Below are positions 46,093 through 55,754 of a DNA stretch of 64,000 nucleotides, piece by piece. Every line of letters begins with the position of its first letter. Position 1 is the first letter of the stretch. Source of the stretch: Desertivirga brevis (lineage in GTDB: Bacteria > Bacteroidota > Bacteroidia > Sphingobacteriales > Sphingobacteriaceae); NCBI RefSeq assembly GCF_017355835.1, contig NZ_JAFEWF010000003.1, positions 1 to 64,000 of the forward strand, read 5' to 3'. A model generated the notes under the pieces. It ran no database searches, had not been told where the DNA came from, and was given only the letters and a program-made list of their open reading frames with translations. Made by a program: the position numbers and the translations under genes.

Positions 46093-46216
46093 ACCCGTAA
46101 AAAAATCGGCTTCAGCTTTTTTATCAGATCAAGTAATAAAAATTTATTTAGCGCAAGTAGGGGATAGAAAAGGTTTGGCCCACTGTAAAGTAACTTGCGA
46201 CCCTAAAGTTATTCAA

Positions 46217-47227
46217 ATGAAGCCGAAGGCACCATCAGAGTTAATAGACAAGTTCCTGAAGGGGAAATGTAGCCAGGAGGAGGAGGAGAGATTGTACCGG
46301 TGGTATGATTCTTTCGAAAACCTCTCTAATCCTACAACTCATTACTCTGAGGAGGAGAAGGCCCGGCTTAGGGAGAAGATGTTCGGGCAAATAGCTGCAC
46401 AATTGAATATCGATCCGGAACTGTATCCTAGGAAAAAAAACGCAGTATCTTTGTTATATCGGACGCTGGCCGGAGTAGCGGCAATGTTATTTTTGGCCAT
46501 TTCCATTACTTTTTATTTTCAACAAACCTCCGTTACAAAGAAGGGAATTGTCCTACCTACCTATGTTTCTGTTAAAAATTCATCCAGAAGCCTTAAAAAG
46601 CACGTTTTCCCCGATGGTAGCATTGCTTGGATGAGGCCTTTTGCTCAGATTTCGTACAGGAAGGATTATAATAGCGCGTCCAGCAGAGATGTAACAATGC
46701 AGGGTGAGGCGTTCTTTGAGGTGGCTAAAAATCCGAAACGTCCCTTTATTATCAAAACCGGTGATGTATACACTAAAGTTCTTGGGACTAGTTTTAATGT
46801 AAGGTGCAATGTTGGAACTGAAGAGACAGAGGTATCTGTTGTGACTGGTAAGGTTATGGTTTATACTTTAATCCCCAATACAGACAATGTAAAACAGAGG
46901 ACTTTCTTGTTGCCAAAGGAGAGTGTTGTAGCATCTGTGGCCGAAGTAAAGCTTGAGAAAAGGGCTGAAACGAACAATGCTATGAGTATTTGGCGAAAGG
47001 AGACACTTTCCTTCAATAACACCCCAGTAAAGGACGTTGTAAAGGCCCTGAATGAACGATTTGCATCAAAGATCCAAATTAAAGATTCTACTATAAATCA
47101 ATATCAATTGAAAGCAGACTTTACTAATGTGAATCTGCCATCAGTTCTCGAACTACTATCTAAATCATTAGGAATTACCTATGAAATTAATGAAAGCGGC
47201 ATAACGATGTCTAAACCAATTGACTAA
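46217..47227 (+). CDS. FecR family anti-sigma factor
   Basis: A 336-residue inner-membrane protein with a cytoplasmic sigma-binding part (FLKGKCSQEEEERLYRWYDSFE), one transmembrane helix at about residues 88-105, a FecR domain with FPDGSIAWMRPFAQISYRKD and VTMQGEAFFEVAKNPKRPF, and a C-terminal DUF4974 domain (LSFNNTPVKDVVKALNERF). In the periplasm it would contact the STN domain of the downstream SusC and free the sigma factor when ligand is bound. I chose ATG 46217 instead of the TTG at 46175. Confidence 0.93.
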   Translation: MKPKAPSELIDKFLKGKCSQEEEERLYRWYDSFENLSNPTTHYSEEEKARLREKMFGQIAAQLNIDPELYPRKKNAVSLLYRTLAGVAAMLFLAISITFYFQQTSVTKKGIVLPTYVSVKNSSRSLKKHVFPDGSIAWMRPFAQISYRKDYNSASSRDVTMQGEAFFEVAKNPKRPFIIKTGDVYTKVLGTSFNVRCNVGTEETEVSVVTGKVMVYTLIPNTDNVKQRTFLLPKESVVASVAEVKLEKRAETNNAMSIWRKETLSFNNTPVKDVVKALNERFASKIQIKDSTINQYQLKADFTNVNLPSVLELLSKSLGITYEINESGITMSKPID

Positions 47228-47295
47228 CTAACCATTTATTTAATCAAAATTCTCAGATATGATATAAACAAAAGCAGAAGATCTCTTTCATAAAA

Positions 47296-47325
47296 AGTTA
47301 AGAAGTGTGGGGGCACTCCTTAACT
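47296..47325 (+). promoter_or_regulatory. Hairpin in the leader of the first susC
   Basis: A 12-base stem with one mismatch (agttaagaagtg against cactccttaact) and a tggggg loop. No T tract follows, so it is more likely an RNA structure than a terminator. Confidence 0.45.
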
Positions 47326-47339
47326 CAAAACCATTGATT

Positions 47340-47372
47340 AAACCGAGTTGAAAACTTCGGATAGGTTTTTTA
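47340..47372 (+). terminator. Terminator-like hairpin before the first susC
   Basis: CCG-AGTT pairs with AACT-CGG (one bulged T) around a three-base loop, followed by ataggtttttta. It would end the sigma/FecR transcript or attenuate readthrough into susC, which starts 38 bases further on. Confidence 0.5.
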
Positions 47373-47409
47373 TTGTCTCATTCTTTGTAAAAATAAAACA
47401 AACTAATGT

Positions 47410-50400
47410 ATGAAATTTTTTTCAGACCTCTCAAGTGACCTGCGTTATATTATGAGAATAACATTAAGCCAACTGATAATTGCAATTATACTGAGTGGAG
47501 TTTCTTATGCTTCAAATGGCATAGCCCAGGGTATATTAGACAATTCAGTTAAGATAGAAAAAACATCGTCATCCTTGCTTGATGTTCTTGAAAGCATCGA
47601 AAAGGTAGCCGCTGTAAAATTCGTATATAGTAAAAATCTGATCGACCTAAATCAGGAAGTTGATCTGTCAGCGAATAATGAAAAACTCTCGGACGTTCTT
47701 GATCTTATTTTAAAACCTAGGGGAATTAATTATGAAGCCTTTGAAAATCAAATTGTATTAAGCAGGCTTAAATCAGTAGATATTGCTAGAAAAAGCGTTT
47801 CCGATATCACACTGACAGGAACGGTGACTTCAACAAAGGGAGAAACTCTGCCGGGTGTAAGTGTGAAGATCAAAGGAACTGCAATCGGTGCATCTACTAA
47901 TGTTAATGGCGCTTACTCCATTAAAGTACCAACAGCCCAAGCCAATGGTACACTTGTTTTTACGTTCGTTGGTTTTACCACCCTGGAAGTACCGATCAAT
48001 GGCAGAACGGTAATAAACGTAACGCTTGAAGAAAATGTGAAATCTTTGAACGAAGTTGTTGTGGTTGGTTATGGAACACAAAGAAAAGGGAGCGTAGCGC
48101 AAGCTATCACTTCCGTTGATATGGCAGATCTTAAACAAGTTCCTGTGACCAATGTTAGTACAGCCCTGCAAGGCCGCGTTCCTGGCTTGGTTGCTACTCA
48201 AGGATCATATCGGCCTGGTTCTGGAGCTTCTATTCGCATTAGAGGGAACCGTTCCCTAACGGCAACAAATGATCCCTTGTACGTGGTTGACGGTATTCCA
48301 ATAACTTATAGTATAGATGATATCAACCCACTTGATATTGAATCAATAGACGTTTTAAAGGATGCTGCCGCAACAGCTATTTATGGATCAAGAGGAGCGA
48401 ATGGTGTAATCCAGGTAACCACCAAGAAAGGCAGAAGCGGAAGATTTACCATTGATTACAGTGGAAATACCTCAGCAGAGGAGATACTGAGAAAACTAGA
48501 AGTATACAATGGGGCCGAATTTGCCCAGTTTCGAAGAGACGCCTATATAGGTTCTGGTGTTTATAACTCTACTTCAAGTTCAAATAATGCTGCCAGACGT
48601 TATTTTCCTGATCCTGCTGCCGATTATTCTGCCTTTAATAGTACAGATAAAGCACTATGGAATAATGTAGCACAGGGTTATACATTTAAACAACTCGATC
48701 CAGCTAACGGGATTTTTGTTGCAGAGACACGACCTACAACTGCAGAGGAAAAGGCTCTTTTGCAACGCTTGGGATATCCCGTTTTAGATGAGGTAGCTAT
48801 TTATGACCCATCAAAAATTACGACGTTCAACTGGGGAGATGCAGCATTAAGAACAGGAACCACCCAAAACCATAACATCTCTATCACTGGGGGAGCAGAA
48901 AAGCTTAATAGCGCTTTTGGCGGAGGGTATTTTAAGCAAAAGGGTATATTGCCAGGACAAGATTATACCCGGTATAGTTTGTCTAACAGTAACAATATTA
49001 AACCGCTTAAATTCTTAAGTATTGGAACAAATGTTAATTATTCTAATGCTATTCAAAATCAGGGCCCGGATGTGTATTCAGCTGCCACCGGACAATTTCC
49101 TTTGGCCCAACCATATGACGCTAATGGGAACTTCATATTTAATCCCGGCGGAGACTCACAAGTTGTAAATCCTTTAAATGATCCAAATACTGTATTTAAC
49201 GAATTTAGAATTAACCGTCTCCTGTCAAATATTTCCGCTCAGGTAAATATTGTGAAAGGACTAAGTTATAGAAGCGCTTTAGGTCTTGACCTGAATAATG
49301 TTCGGCGAGGAGTATTTAATGGATCAGTATCCTCTGTAAGACAAGGTAATGCTCCGAATGCTCAGAGAATGTCTGAGAATAGCTTTGTATGGACACTGCA
49401 AAACCAGTTGAACTATAACATTACCATACGTACTAAACATGATCTTTCAGCTACTGTTGTGTCTGAGTTGAGAAAAGAGCGTCGGGAATTAGACACACTA
49501 AGAGCGGAAAACCTTACTTATGAAAGTCAGAAATGGTATGCACTTCAAAATAACTCCCAGGGAAATGTAGTTAATACAGGTAATTATTTCCAAAGTAATC
49601 TGGCTTCAGTTCTTGGCCGGGTTAATTACTCTTACGCTGGTAAATATATTTTTACTGCAGCATTGCGGCTAGATGCCGCCTCAGTTCTGGCAGAGGGAAA
49701 TAATAAAGAGTACTTCCCTTCTGCTTCAGTTGCATGGCGTCTCGACCAGGAAGATTTTATAAAAAATATTCCTCAGATTGAACAGTTGAAGATTAGAGCT
49801 GGTTTTGGAGCCGTAGGTAATTCAGGTATTAACCCATTCCAAACAAGGGGTGTATTGTCGGGCAATCCATCATACTATAATTTTGGCGGTAATGTAGCTT
49901 TAGGTTACTACCCGGTTGGTTTGCCTTTACCCGATCTTCATTGGGAAAGGACCAACACCAAGAACCTCGGTATCGATTATGGATTCTTTAAAGGTAAGAT
50001 TTCCGGTTCTATTGATGTTTATGAATCCAACTCAAATAATATTCAAAGAAAGTCATTACCAGCTGCGGGTGGCTACACATCGATGCTAGTGAACCTGGGA
50101 AAAGTGCGAAATAGAGGTATTGAGTTAGCTTTGTCGACAGTAAACATCGATAGGTCTCAGAATAAACGGGGCTTCAAATGGACAAGCGATTTTGCTTTTA
50201 CGAGGAATAGGGAAGCAATTGTGGAGCTAAATGAAACCGGTTCAAATGATATTGCCAATCAATGGTTTTACGGACAGCCAGTAAGGAATTACTACGACTT
50301 TAAATCCGAGGGAGTTTTTCAGTACGCAGATACTCTCGCCGGAGGAATTTTAAAGGATTACTTCTGGAAAAAAGCAGGTAATAGGTCAAATGCAAACTTA

Positions 50401-50970
50401 CAGCCGGGTCGTATAAGGGTAAAGGATATTACTGGGGACACGATCATTACAGATGCGGATAAAATGTCGCTTGGTTCTGCTAATCCAAATTGGACTGCAA
50501 GTATTAACAATACATTTTCTTATAAAGGATTTGATCTAAGTGCATTTATTTATATCAGCGATGGGGGCTTGGTAAGAGATATCAGGCCCGGATTGGTTGG
50601 CCGTTACCCGGGCGTTAAAGTTAATTACTGGACGCCTACTAATCCGTCTAACGACTATCAGCAACCAAACCGTGGAAGTGATATACCTTTATACTGGCAG
50701 TCGCTTTCCTTCAGAGATGCGTCTTACGTTCGTGTAAGGAGTATTTTATTAGCTTACCATATACCTGCACCCTTGCTGAGTAAAATAAAGGTTAACAGCA
50801 TGACAGTTACTTTCAATGCGTTAAATCCATTCTTATTTAGCAAGTACAAACGATACGATCCGGAAACCGTCCCTTATACATCTACTTATCCTTCCAGTAG
50901 TACGGCCAATCCCTCGCCAACATCTTATAGCTATAGAAGCTTCGTGTTTGGTTTAAGGGTAGGTATATAG
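47410..50970 (+). CDS. SusC/RagA TonB-linked outer-membrane transporter with STN domain
   Basis: An 1186-residue protein. A long signal region (to about residue 38) is followed by a secretin/TonB short N-terminal (STN) domain at about 45-115, a carboxypeptidase-regulatory-like domain (LTGTVTSTKGETLPGVSVKIKG) at about 135-215, and a plug with VVVGYGTQRKG and VDGIPI. A 22-strand barrel ends in SFVFGLRVGI. It imports an oligomer captured by the SusD lipoprotein encoded 28 bases downstream. The STN domain links it to the FecR/sigma pair upstream. Confidence 0.94.
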   Translation: MKFFSDLSSDLRYIMRITLSQLIIAIILSGVSYASNGIAQGILDNSVKIEKTSSSLLDVLESIEKVAAVKFVYSKNLIDLNQEVDLSANNEKLSDVLDLILKPRGINYEAFENQIVLSRLKSVDIARKSVSDITLTGTVTSTKGETLPGVSVKIKGTAIGASTNVNGAYSIKVPTAQANGTLVFTFVGFTTLEVPINGRTVINVTLEENVKSLNEVVVVGYGTQRKGSVAQAITSVDMADLKQVPVTNVSTALQGRVPGLVATQGSYRPGSGASIRIRGNRSLTATNDPLYVVDGIPITYSIDDINPLDIESIDVLKDAAATAIYGSRGANGVIQVTTKKGRSGRFTIDYSGNTSAEEILRKLEVYNGAEFAQFRRDAYIGSGVYNSTSSSNNAARRYFPDPAADYSAFNSTDKALWNNVAQGYTFKQLDPANGIFVAETRPTTAEEKALLQRLGYPVLDEVAIYDPSKITTFNWGDAALRTGTTQNHNISITGGAEKLNSAFGGGYFKQKGILPGQDYTRYSLSNSNNIKPLKFLSIGTNVNYSNAIQNQGPDVYSAATGQFPLAQPYDANGNFIFNPGGDSQVVNPLNDPNTVFNEFRINRLLSNISAQVNIVKGLSYRSALGLDLNNVRRGVFNGSVSSVRQGNAPNAQRMSENSFVWTLQNQLNYNITIRTKHDLSATVVSELRKERRELDTLRAENLTYESQKWYALQNNSQGNVVNTGNYFQSNLASVLGRVNYSYAGKYIFTAALRLDAASVLAEGNNKEYFPSASVAWRLDQEDFIKNIPQIEQLKIRAGFGAVGNSGINPFQTRGVLSGNPSYYNFGGNVALGYYPVGLPLPDLHWERTNTKNLGIDYGFFKGKISGSIDVYESNSNNIQRKSLPAAGGYTSMLVNLGKVRNRGIELALSTVNIDRSQNKRGFKWTSDFAFTRNREAIVELNETGSNDIANQWFYGQPVRNYYDFKSEGVFQYADTLAGGILKDYFWKKAGNRSNANLQPGRIRVKDITGDTIITDADKMSLGSANPNWTASINNTFSYKGFDLSAFIYISDGGLVRDIRPGLVGRYPGVKVNYWTPTNPSNDYQQPNRGSDIPLYWQSLSFRDASYVRVRSILLAYHIPAPLLSKIKVNSMTVTFNALNPFLFSKYKRYDPETVPYTSTYPSSSTANPSPTSYSYRSFVFGLRVGI

Positions 50971-50998
50971 TTTAATCTTTAACAATAAAGAGGTACAG

Positions 50999-53014
50999 AT
51001 GAAAAAATATTATATCGCCATTCTGGCATCACTGATAATTGCCGGAACATCATGTAAAAAGTTTGTGGAGGAGGAGTTGGTAAATACTCTTTCTTATGAT
51101 TATTATAAAACAGATAAGGGGCTCGAGGATCTTGTAAGATCAGCATACGCTCCGGTAAGGTGGAAGTTCAATGGTGAACAGGCTTATGCCCTGCATAATT
51201 TCGGTGACGATGAGTTCATTCTTGGAGACCAGTTTAACTTCATGCATTATAATACTTACGATCCTAATTTGGGAGCAAATGAGCCATTGTTGAATGGTTT
51301 ATGGATGAATAATTATGATGGAATTAATCGTTGTAATGTTGGAATAACTCTAATTCCTGATTTTCGCGACGATTTATCAAGGACTTTGGCTACAGATGCA
51401 CAAAGGAACCTGCGTGTGGCAGAGCTTAGATTTTTAAGAGCCTTTTATTACTTCCAACTGGTACAACAATTCGGCGGAGTGCCTTTAGTTCTTGATTATA
51501 GTTTGACGCCCAGAACCGAGTTTCCCCGCGCTAGTGTAGCAGAGGTTTATAACCAAATCATTTCCGATCTGCAGTATGCTAAGAATATCCTTCCTGTTAC
51601 TGCTGCAGAGCAAGGAAGGGTTACAAAGGGAGCAGCTCAACATTATTTAGCAAAAGTTTATTTAACCCGTGGTAGTGCTGTTACTGAAGCCAGAGGACAG
51701 CAAACAACTGATATTGACAGTGCTGCTTTTTACGCAGACCAAGTTATAAATAGCGGTACTTATGCGCTGGAGGAGGATTACATGTCGTTGTTCAGCGGTG
51801 TTTATCCTGATAATTACCCTAATGTTAGAACCCCCGCAATTGGACAGAACGGCCCTGCCCCTGCAGGAGACTATTCAAAGATTCAACAGGCAAATCGTAG
51901 TCGTGAAGTGATTTTTGCTGCACAATTTACTAATAATACAGTAGCAAATGGAGCAAACGGTAACCGCGTTCATGAGTATTTCATAATGCAATACGACCTA
52001 AGCATTCCTGGTTTAACAAGAAATGCGGATAACTTTAATGGACGTCCATTTCGTCGGTTAGGCCCTTCTGATTATACGATCGACCTGTTTGATAGAAGGA
52101 ACGATTCAAGATTTTATAAAAGTTTTAGAACAGTTTATTACTCAAATACAAATGCAGACGTTCCAAGGTTCACGGCAACGAATGCTCCAAATCCATCCTT
52201 GGTTGGGAGAGTGAAATATGGAATAGGAGATACCGCGGCATTATTTATTGTAAACGATAGAACTAATCCAATACTATCTACTGATATTTCTAAATTCCGT
52301 TATCCCGTTTGGCCCAGATACATTAAGAATGCAACTACTGGAGCTATTACCAAAGGCTTTAGTAACAGTAAATATCTAACTCTGGTAAAACACCTAGACC
52401 CGGTAAGGATCACCAGTAACTTTAACGAAGAAAATGGTGTAAAGAATGGTATTCTAGCACGTCTCGGTGAAACCTATTTAATCGCAGCCGAAGCCTACGG
52501 TCGTAAGGCTGATTATAGCAAGGCACTTACCTATATCAATAAAATTCGTGAGAGAGCAGCTTATCGGTCTGGAGAATTTAGAAACCCCCAGACCTGGATG
52601 TTCGACGGTGGGGTTAAAGGAGATGTTAGCAGCACTTATCCTGATTTGAGAGCAACAGAGGCTTTATTTGAAACAAGCGTAGCTTCAGAACTATATCCGA
52701 TCGGTATTGCTACAAAGAGGGACCGGTTCATTCACTTTATGTTGAACGAGAGGACAAGAGAGTTATGCGGAGAGTTATATCGGTGGGAGGATTTGGTCAG
52801 GACAGAAAACCTTTATAGGCGGGTAAGTTCTGATCAGGGAAAATATGTTGACAAAAGCGGAGCTCAAGTTCGCTATAATCCTGATGCTACTAACATTCAA
52901 ATGCATCATAAGCTACGTCCTATCCCTCAGCAGCAGATTGATTTAACCACAAGAGATGGTAAGCCTATGGATACCGATATGAAAAAAGCTTATCAAAATC
53001 CCGGATACAATTAA
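50999..53014 (+). CDS. SusD/RagB family surface lipoprotein
   Basis: A 671-residue lipoprotein with the lipidated Cys19 in GTSCKKF. The TPR-like N-terminal half contains LRVAELRFLRAFYYFQLVQQFGGVPLV, the classic SusD block, and the C-terminal half has RLGETYLIAAEAYGRKADYSKALTYINKIRERA. It caps the SusC barrel and binds the nutrient. It is longer than the typical 500-600 residues, with extra loops in the middle (about 280-420). A terminator follows. Confidence 0.94.
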   Translation: MKKYYIAILASLIIAGTSCKKFVEEELVNTLSYDYYKTDKGLEDLVRSAYAPVRWKFNGEQAYALHNFGDDEFILGDQFNFMHYNTYDPNLGANEPLLNGLWMNNYDGINRCNVGITLIPDFRDDLSRTLATDAQRNLRVAELRFLRAFYYFQLVQQFGGVPLVLDYSLTPRTEFPRASVAEVYNQIISDLQYAKNILPVTAAEQGRVTKGAAQHYLAKVYLTRGSAVTEARGQQTTDIDSAAFYADQVINSGTYALEEDYMSLFSGVYPDNYPNVRTPAIGQNGPAPAGDYSKIQQANRSREVIFAAQFTNNTVANGANGNRVHEYFIMQYDLSIPGLTRNADNFNGRPFRRLGPSDYTIDLFDRRNDSRFYKSFRTVYYSNTNADVPRFTATNAPNPSLVGRVKYGIGDTAALFIVNDRTNPILSTDISKFRYPVWPRYIKNATTGAITKGFSNSKYLTLVKHLDPVRITSNFNEENGVKNGILARLGETYLIAAEAYGRKADYSKALTYINKIRERAAYRSGEFRNPQTWMFDGGVKGDVSSTYPDLRATEALFETSVASELYPIGIATKRDRFIHFMLNERTRELCGELYRWEDLVRTENLYRRVSSDQGKYVDKSGAQVRYNPDATNIQMHHKLRPIPQQQIDLTTRDGKPMDTDMKKAYQNPGYN

Positions 53015-53021
53015 AAGATCT

Positions 53022-53060
53022 AGTAAAGATAAAGGAAGGCGCTGCCCTTCCTTTATCTTT
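53022..53060 (+). terminator. Terminator after the first SusC/SusD pair
   Basis: aagataaaggaagg (53025-53038) and ccttcctttatctt enclose a short loop, and a T run follows. It separates the first transport pair from the fasciclin/SusC unit. Confidence 0.8.
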
Positions 53061-53537
53061 TTGTCGTATTTGTTGTTGAAATTCGAATTTCCTCTTTAAC
53101 TAATAAGCTAAATCTATAACAGCGATTTTTTTTGACTAGCCTTTTCACTTTTGCGACTTTCTTAAAAAAAAACACAGTAATTCTCGTTGTTTATAAAGAT
53201 GGCGATGTTCTGTTTTTTTCTTGAAATCAAAACGCCGAAGTTTTTGTAATTCTTTGTTTCTTCCCTTTTGTTATTTACTGGCCAAAATGAAGGCAGACAG
53301 GATGCTACAGGTTGCCATCCTGGTTCAATCAATCTAAATTAGTTGCAACCAATTGATAGTGTGAACGTACGAGAGGTTAAAGAGTAACCAATTTTACCAA
53401 TTAAGTAACCAAGGATTTCTATGATAAAAATTTTACTTTCTACTTTTCTTATATCTGGGGTGCATAATCGTGTCGCAAACTAAGGCAACGTGGCCTGATC
53501 AGATTTAAAATTCAAAAATTACATTTCAAAATACAAT
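53061..53537. other. Intergenic region upstream of the second transport unit
   Basis: About 480 AT-rich bases. It contains repeats of accaatt/taacc around 53345-53412 and a 20-codon frame at 53421-53483 (MIKILLSTFLISG...) that resembles only a signal-peptide start. It probably carries the promoter of the fasciclin/SusC unit. No RNA family is recognised. Confidence 0.5.
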
Positions 53538-55754
53538 ATGATGAGATCGATACAAAGGTTATTGTACTTTTTATCAGCTGTTTTCTTATTTACTGGTTGT
53601 AATAAAAAAGAGTGGGATGAATATTACGGTAGGCCAGATGATTTGGCACCTCCCATTTATCAGCAGTTGCAGGCCAAGGGAAACTTTAAGACCCTGCTTT
53701 CCGTAATTGACAAGTCAGGATATAAAGATATTCTAGGGAGATCAGGAGCCTGGACTTTTTTTGCTCCAACAGACGAAGCCTTCCAGAAATTTTTCCAGGA
53801 TAATAATATCGCAGGGGTAGATCAGGTAACACCTGAGATGGCAAGAAAAATAGCAACTTATGGGCTTGTTTATAATCCTTTTAGAAAAGAGGAACTTACC
53901 TCCTTCCAAACGCCTGCAGGAAGAATTGCTGATGGTGCCTTCAGAAGAAGGACAGCCTATTACGATTTCGTGTATACAGAGAATAACAGGAAGGTTGTAG
54001 ATAACAGTCGAAATGGAACTACAGTAGTTGTTAATGAAAATAATAATAAGTATATTCCTTATTTTATCCCAAGTTACTTTGATTTCAATCAGCTAAATCA
54101 TGCTTCTACTTATTCCTCCTTTTATCCAGGGCAAGTTCATTCCGACTTTGACGTAGCAGGTGCGAAGGTTATAGAAGCAAACGTTCCCGCTGAAAACGGA
54201 ATTATCCACGTAATTGACAAAGTTATTACGCCGCTTCCTAACATCGAACAATATATAGCTTCAAAACCGGAATATAGCGACTTTAAAAAATTACTGGATT
54301 CTCTTGTAACTTATATTCCCAATGCGGATTTTACAGATAGATACAGAGTTTTAACGGGCTCTTCTGATCCGGTTTTTATAAAGGCGTACAATCCGGGTCT
54401 TGCATTCTCTCCAAATAATGAAAGTTATTTGGCTGGTTCTACCGATGGTCAGGCGGCAGCTTGGTCTATTGCTGTTCCTACTAATACTGCATTAAAACCT
54501 TTAACTGATGTTATTCTGGAGCATTATAAAACCTTTAGCGCCGCTCCGCAATCCTTGCTGCTTAATCTTGTGAATTCTCACATGTGGCGGGTTCCAGTGT
54601 GGCCAGAAAGAGTAAATAGTGAACTTAACTCTCAGTCAGAAAATGTTACTTTCTCTGCTTCAAACATAGTGGAGCGAAAGGCTTTAAGTAATGGTTTCTT
54701 GTATGGTGTAAATAAAGCTCAGGAAGCTAACGTCTTCAGGACAATTTATGCTGCCGCATTTCTAAACCCGAACTATATGGCTATGACAAGAGCTATTGAT
54801 GGTTCAGATCTCAGATCTATAGCTCAAACACCGTCCCTTCGTCAAACGATGATTCTGATGAATAACGTTGACTTACAAGCTGCTGGTTATCGTTTTCGTG
54901 AGGACTCTAACCAATGGGAATATGTTGCTCCTGGTACTAGTCCGGTATTTGGTGCAATTCCTTTGGCAAGAATCAATCGTATTATTCAAAGCGCTGTACT
55001 AACTACACCAAATGGTGAATTTGATAATTTATCAGGAACCGGAATCGCTGAAGGGTATAATGGAGAATACGTGAAATTTGAAAATAACCGGTTGCAGGCT
55101 AGTGGTAACGTGGTAGATAATTCCTTTGTTACGGTCACGGGCAGTCGGGACTATGTGAATGGTAAAGTATATTATGCAAGTGGTGTTTTAAAATTCGCTG
55201 AAGATGGTCCCGTAACAGTAGGATCAACATTGGAAAGTCTGTCTACCTCAAAAGCAAGTTCTTTTAGCCACTTTTTCAACTACCTCAGAAACTCTTCTTT
55301 ATGGAATAATACTACTAAGGAAATTTCGGGAGTGGAAAAAGGAGGATTTTCTACGTTGTTTGTACCCACTAATGCTGCTATAGAGCAGGCAATTAGGGAG
55401 GGCAGGCTCCCTGGAACAGTCTCCGGGGCTACTGTTACTCCATCCTTCCTTTTATCTCAACAGTCCGGACCACAGAGAATTGCAGTGGAAAACTTTATTA
55501 AGTATTCATTTATAAGTAAAGCAACAGTTGCTATCGACGGAAAGAAGGCTGCTGCTTATCAAACCCTATTAAAGACAGGCACTGGGGATACAAGGTTGAT
55601 TAGAGTAGAATACGAGGGCTCTAATACGGCTGCCAATTTCAGATTAAAAGACGATAGTGCCACTCCCGCATCAGCAAGCGCTATTTTAACTAACAGCAAT
55701 AATCTGAGCAACAGGGCTCTTATACATTCTATAAATCAAGTACTGAAATTTTAA
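53538..55754 (+). CDS. Fasciclin-domain surface lipoprotein (first)
   Basis: A 738-residue lipoprotein with the lipobox cysteine at 21 (LFTGCNKKEW). A fasciclin domain at about 45-230 has the H1 block (GAWTFFAPTDEAFQKF) and H2 block (NGIIHVIDKVITP). A second, weaker region lies in the middle, and another fasciclin-like domain at about 570-738 has GGFSTLFVPTNAAIEQAI and ends RALIHSINQVLKF. Fasciclin domains mediate adhesion or glycan binding. The gene overlaps the second susC by one base, so the two are translated together and the products probably form one surface complex. Confidence 0.85.
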   Translation: MMRSIQRLLYFLSAVFLFTGCNKKEWDEYYGRPDDLAPPIYQQLQAKGNFKTLLSVIDKSGYKDILGRSGAWTFFAPTDEAFQKFFQDNNIAGVDQVTPEMARKIATYGLVYNPFRKEELTSFQTPAGRIADGAFRRRTAYYDFVYTENNRKVVDNSRNGTTVVVNENNNKYIPYFIPSYFDFNQLNHASTYSSFYPGQVHSDFDVAGAKVIEANVPAENGIIHVIDKVITPLPNIEQYIASKPEYSDFKKLLDSLVTYIPNADFTDRYRVLTGSSDPVFIKAYNPGLAFSPNNESYLAGSTDGQAAAWSIAVPTNTALKPLTDVILEHYKTFSAAPQSLLLNLVNSHMWRVPVWPERVNSELNSQSENVTFSASNIVERKALSNGFLYGVNKAQEANVFRTIYAAAFLNPNYMAMTRAIDGSDLRSIAQTPSLRQTMILMNNVDLQAAGYRFREDSNQWEYVAPGTSPVFGAIPLARINRIIQSAVLTTPNGEFDNLSGTGIAEGYNGEYVKFENNRLQASGNVVDNSFVTVTGSRDYVNGKVYYASGVLKFAEDGPVTVGSTLESLSTSKASSFSHFFNYLRNSSLWNNTTKEISGVEKGGFSTLFVPTNAAIEQAIREGRLPGTVSGATVTPSFLLSQQSGPQRIAVENFIKYSFISKATVAIDGKKAAAYQTLLKTGTGDTRLIRVEYEGSNTAANFRLKDDSATPASASAILTNSNNLSNRALIHSINQVLKF

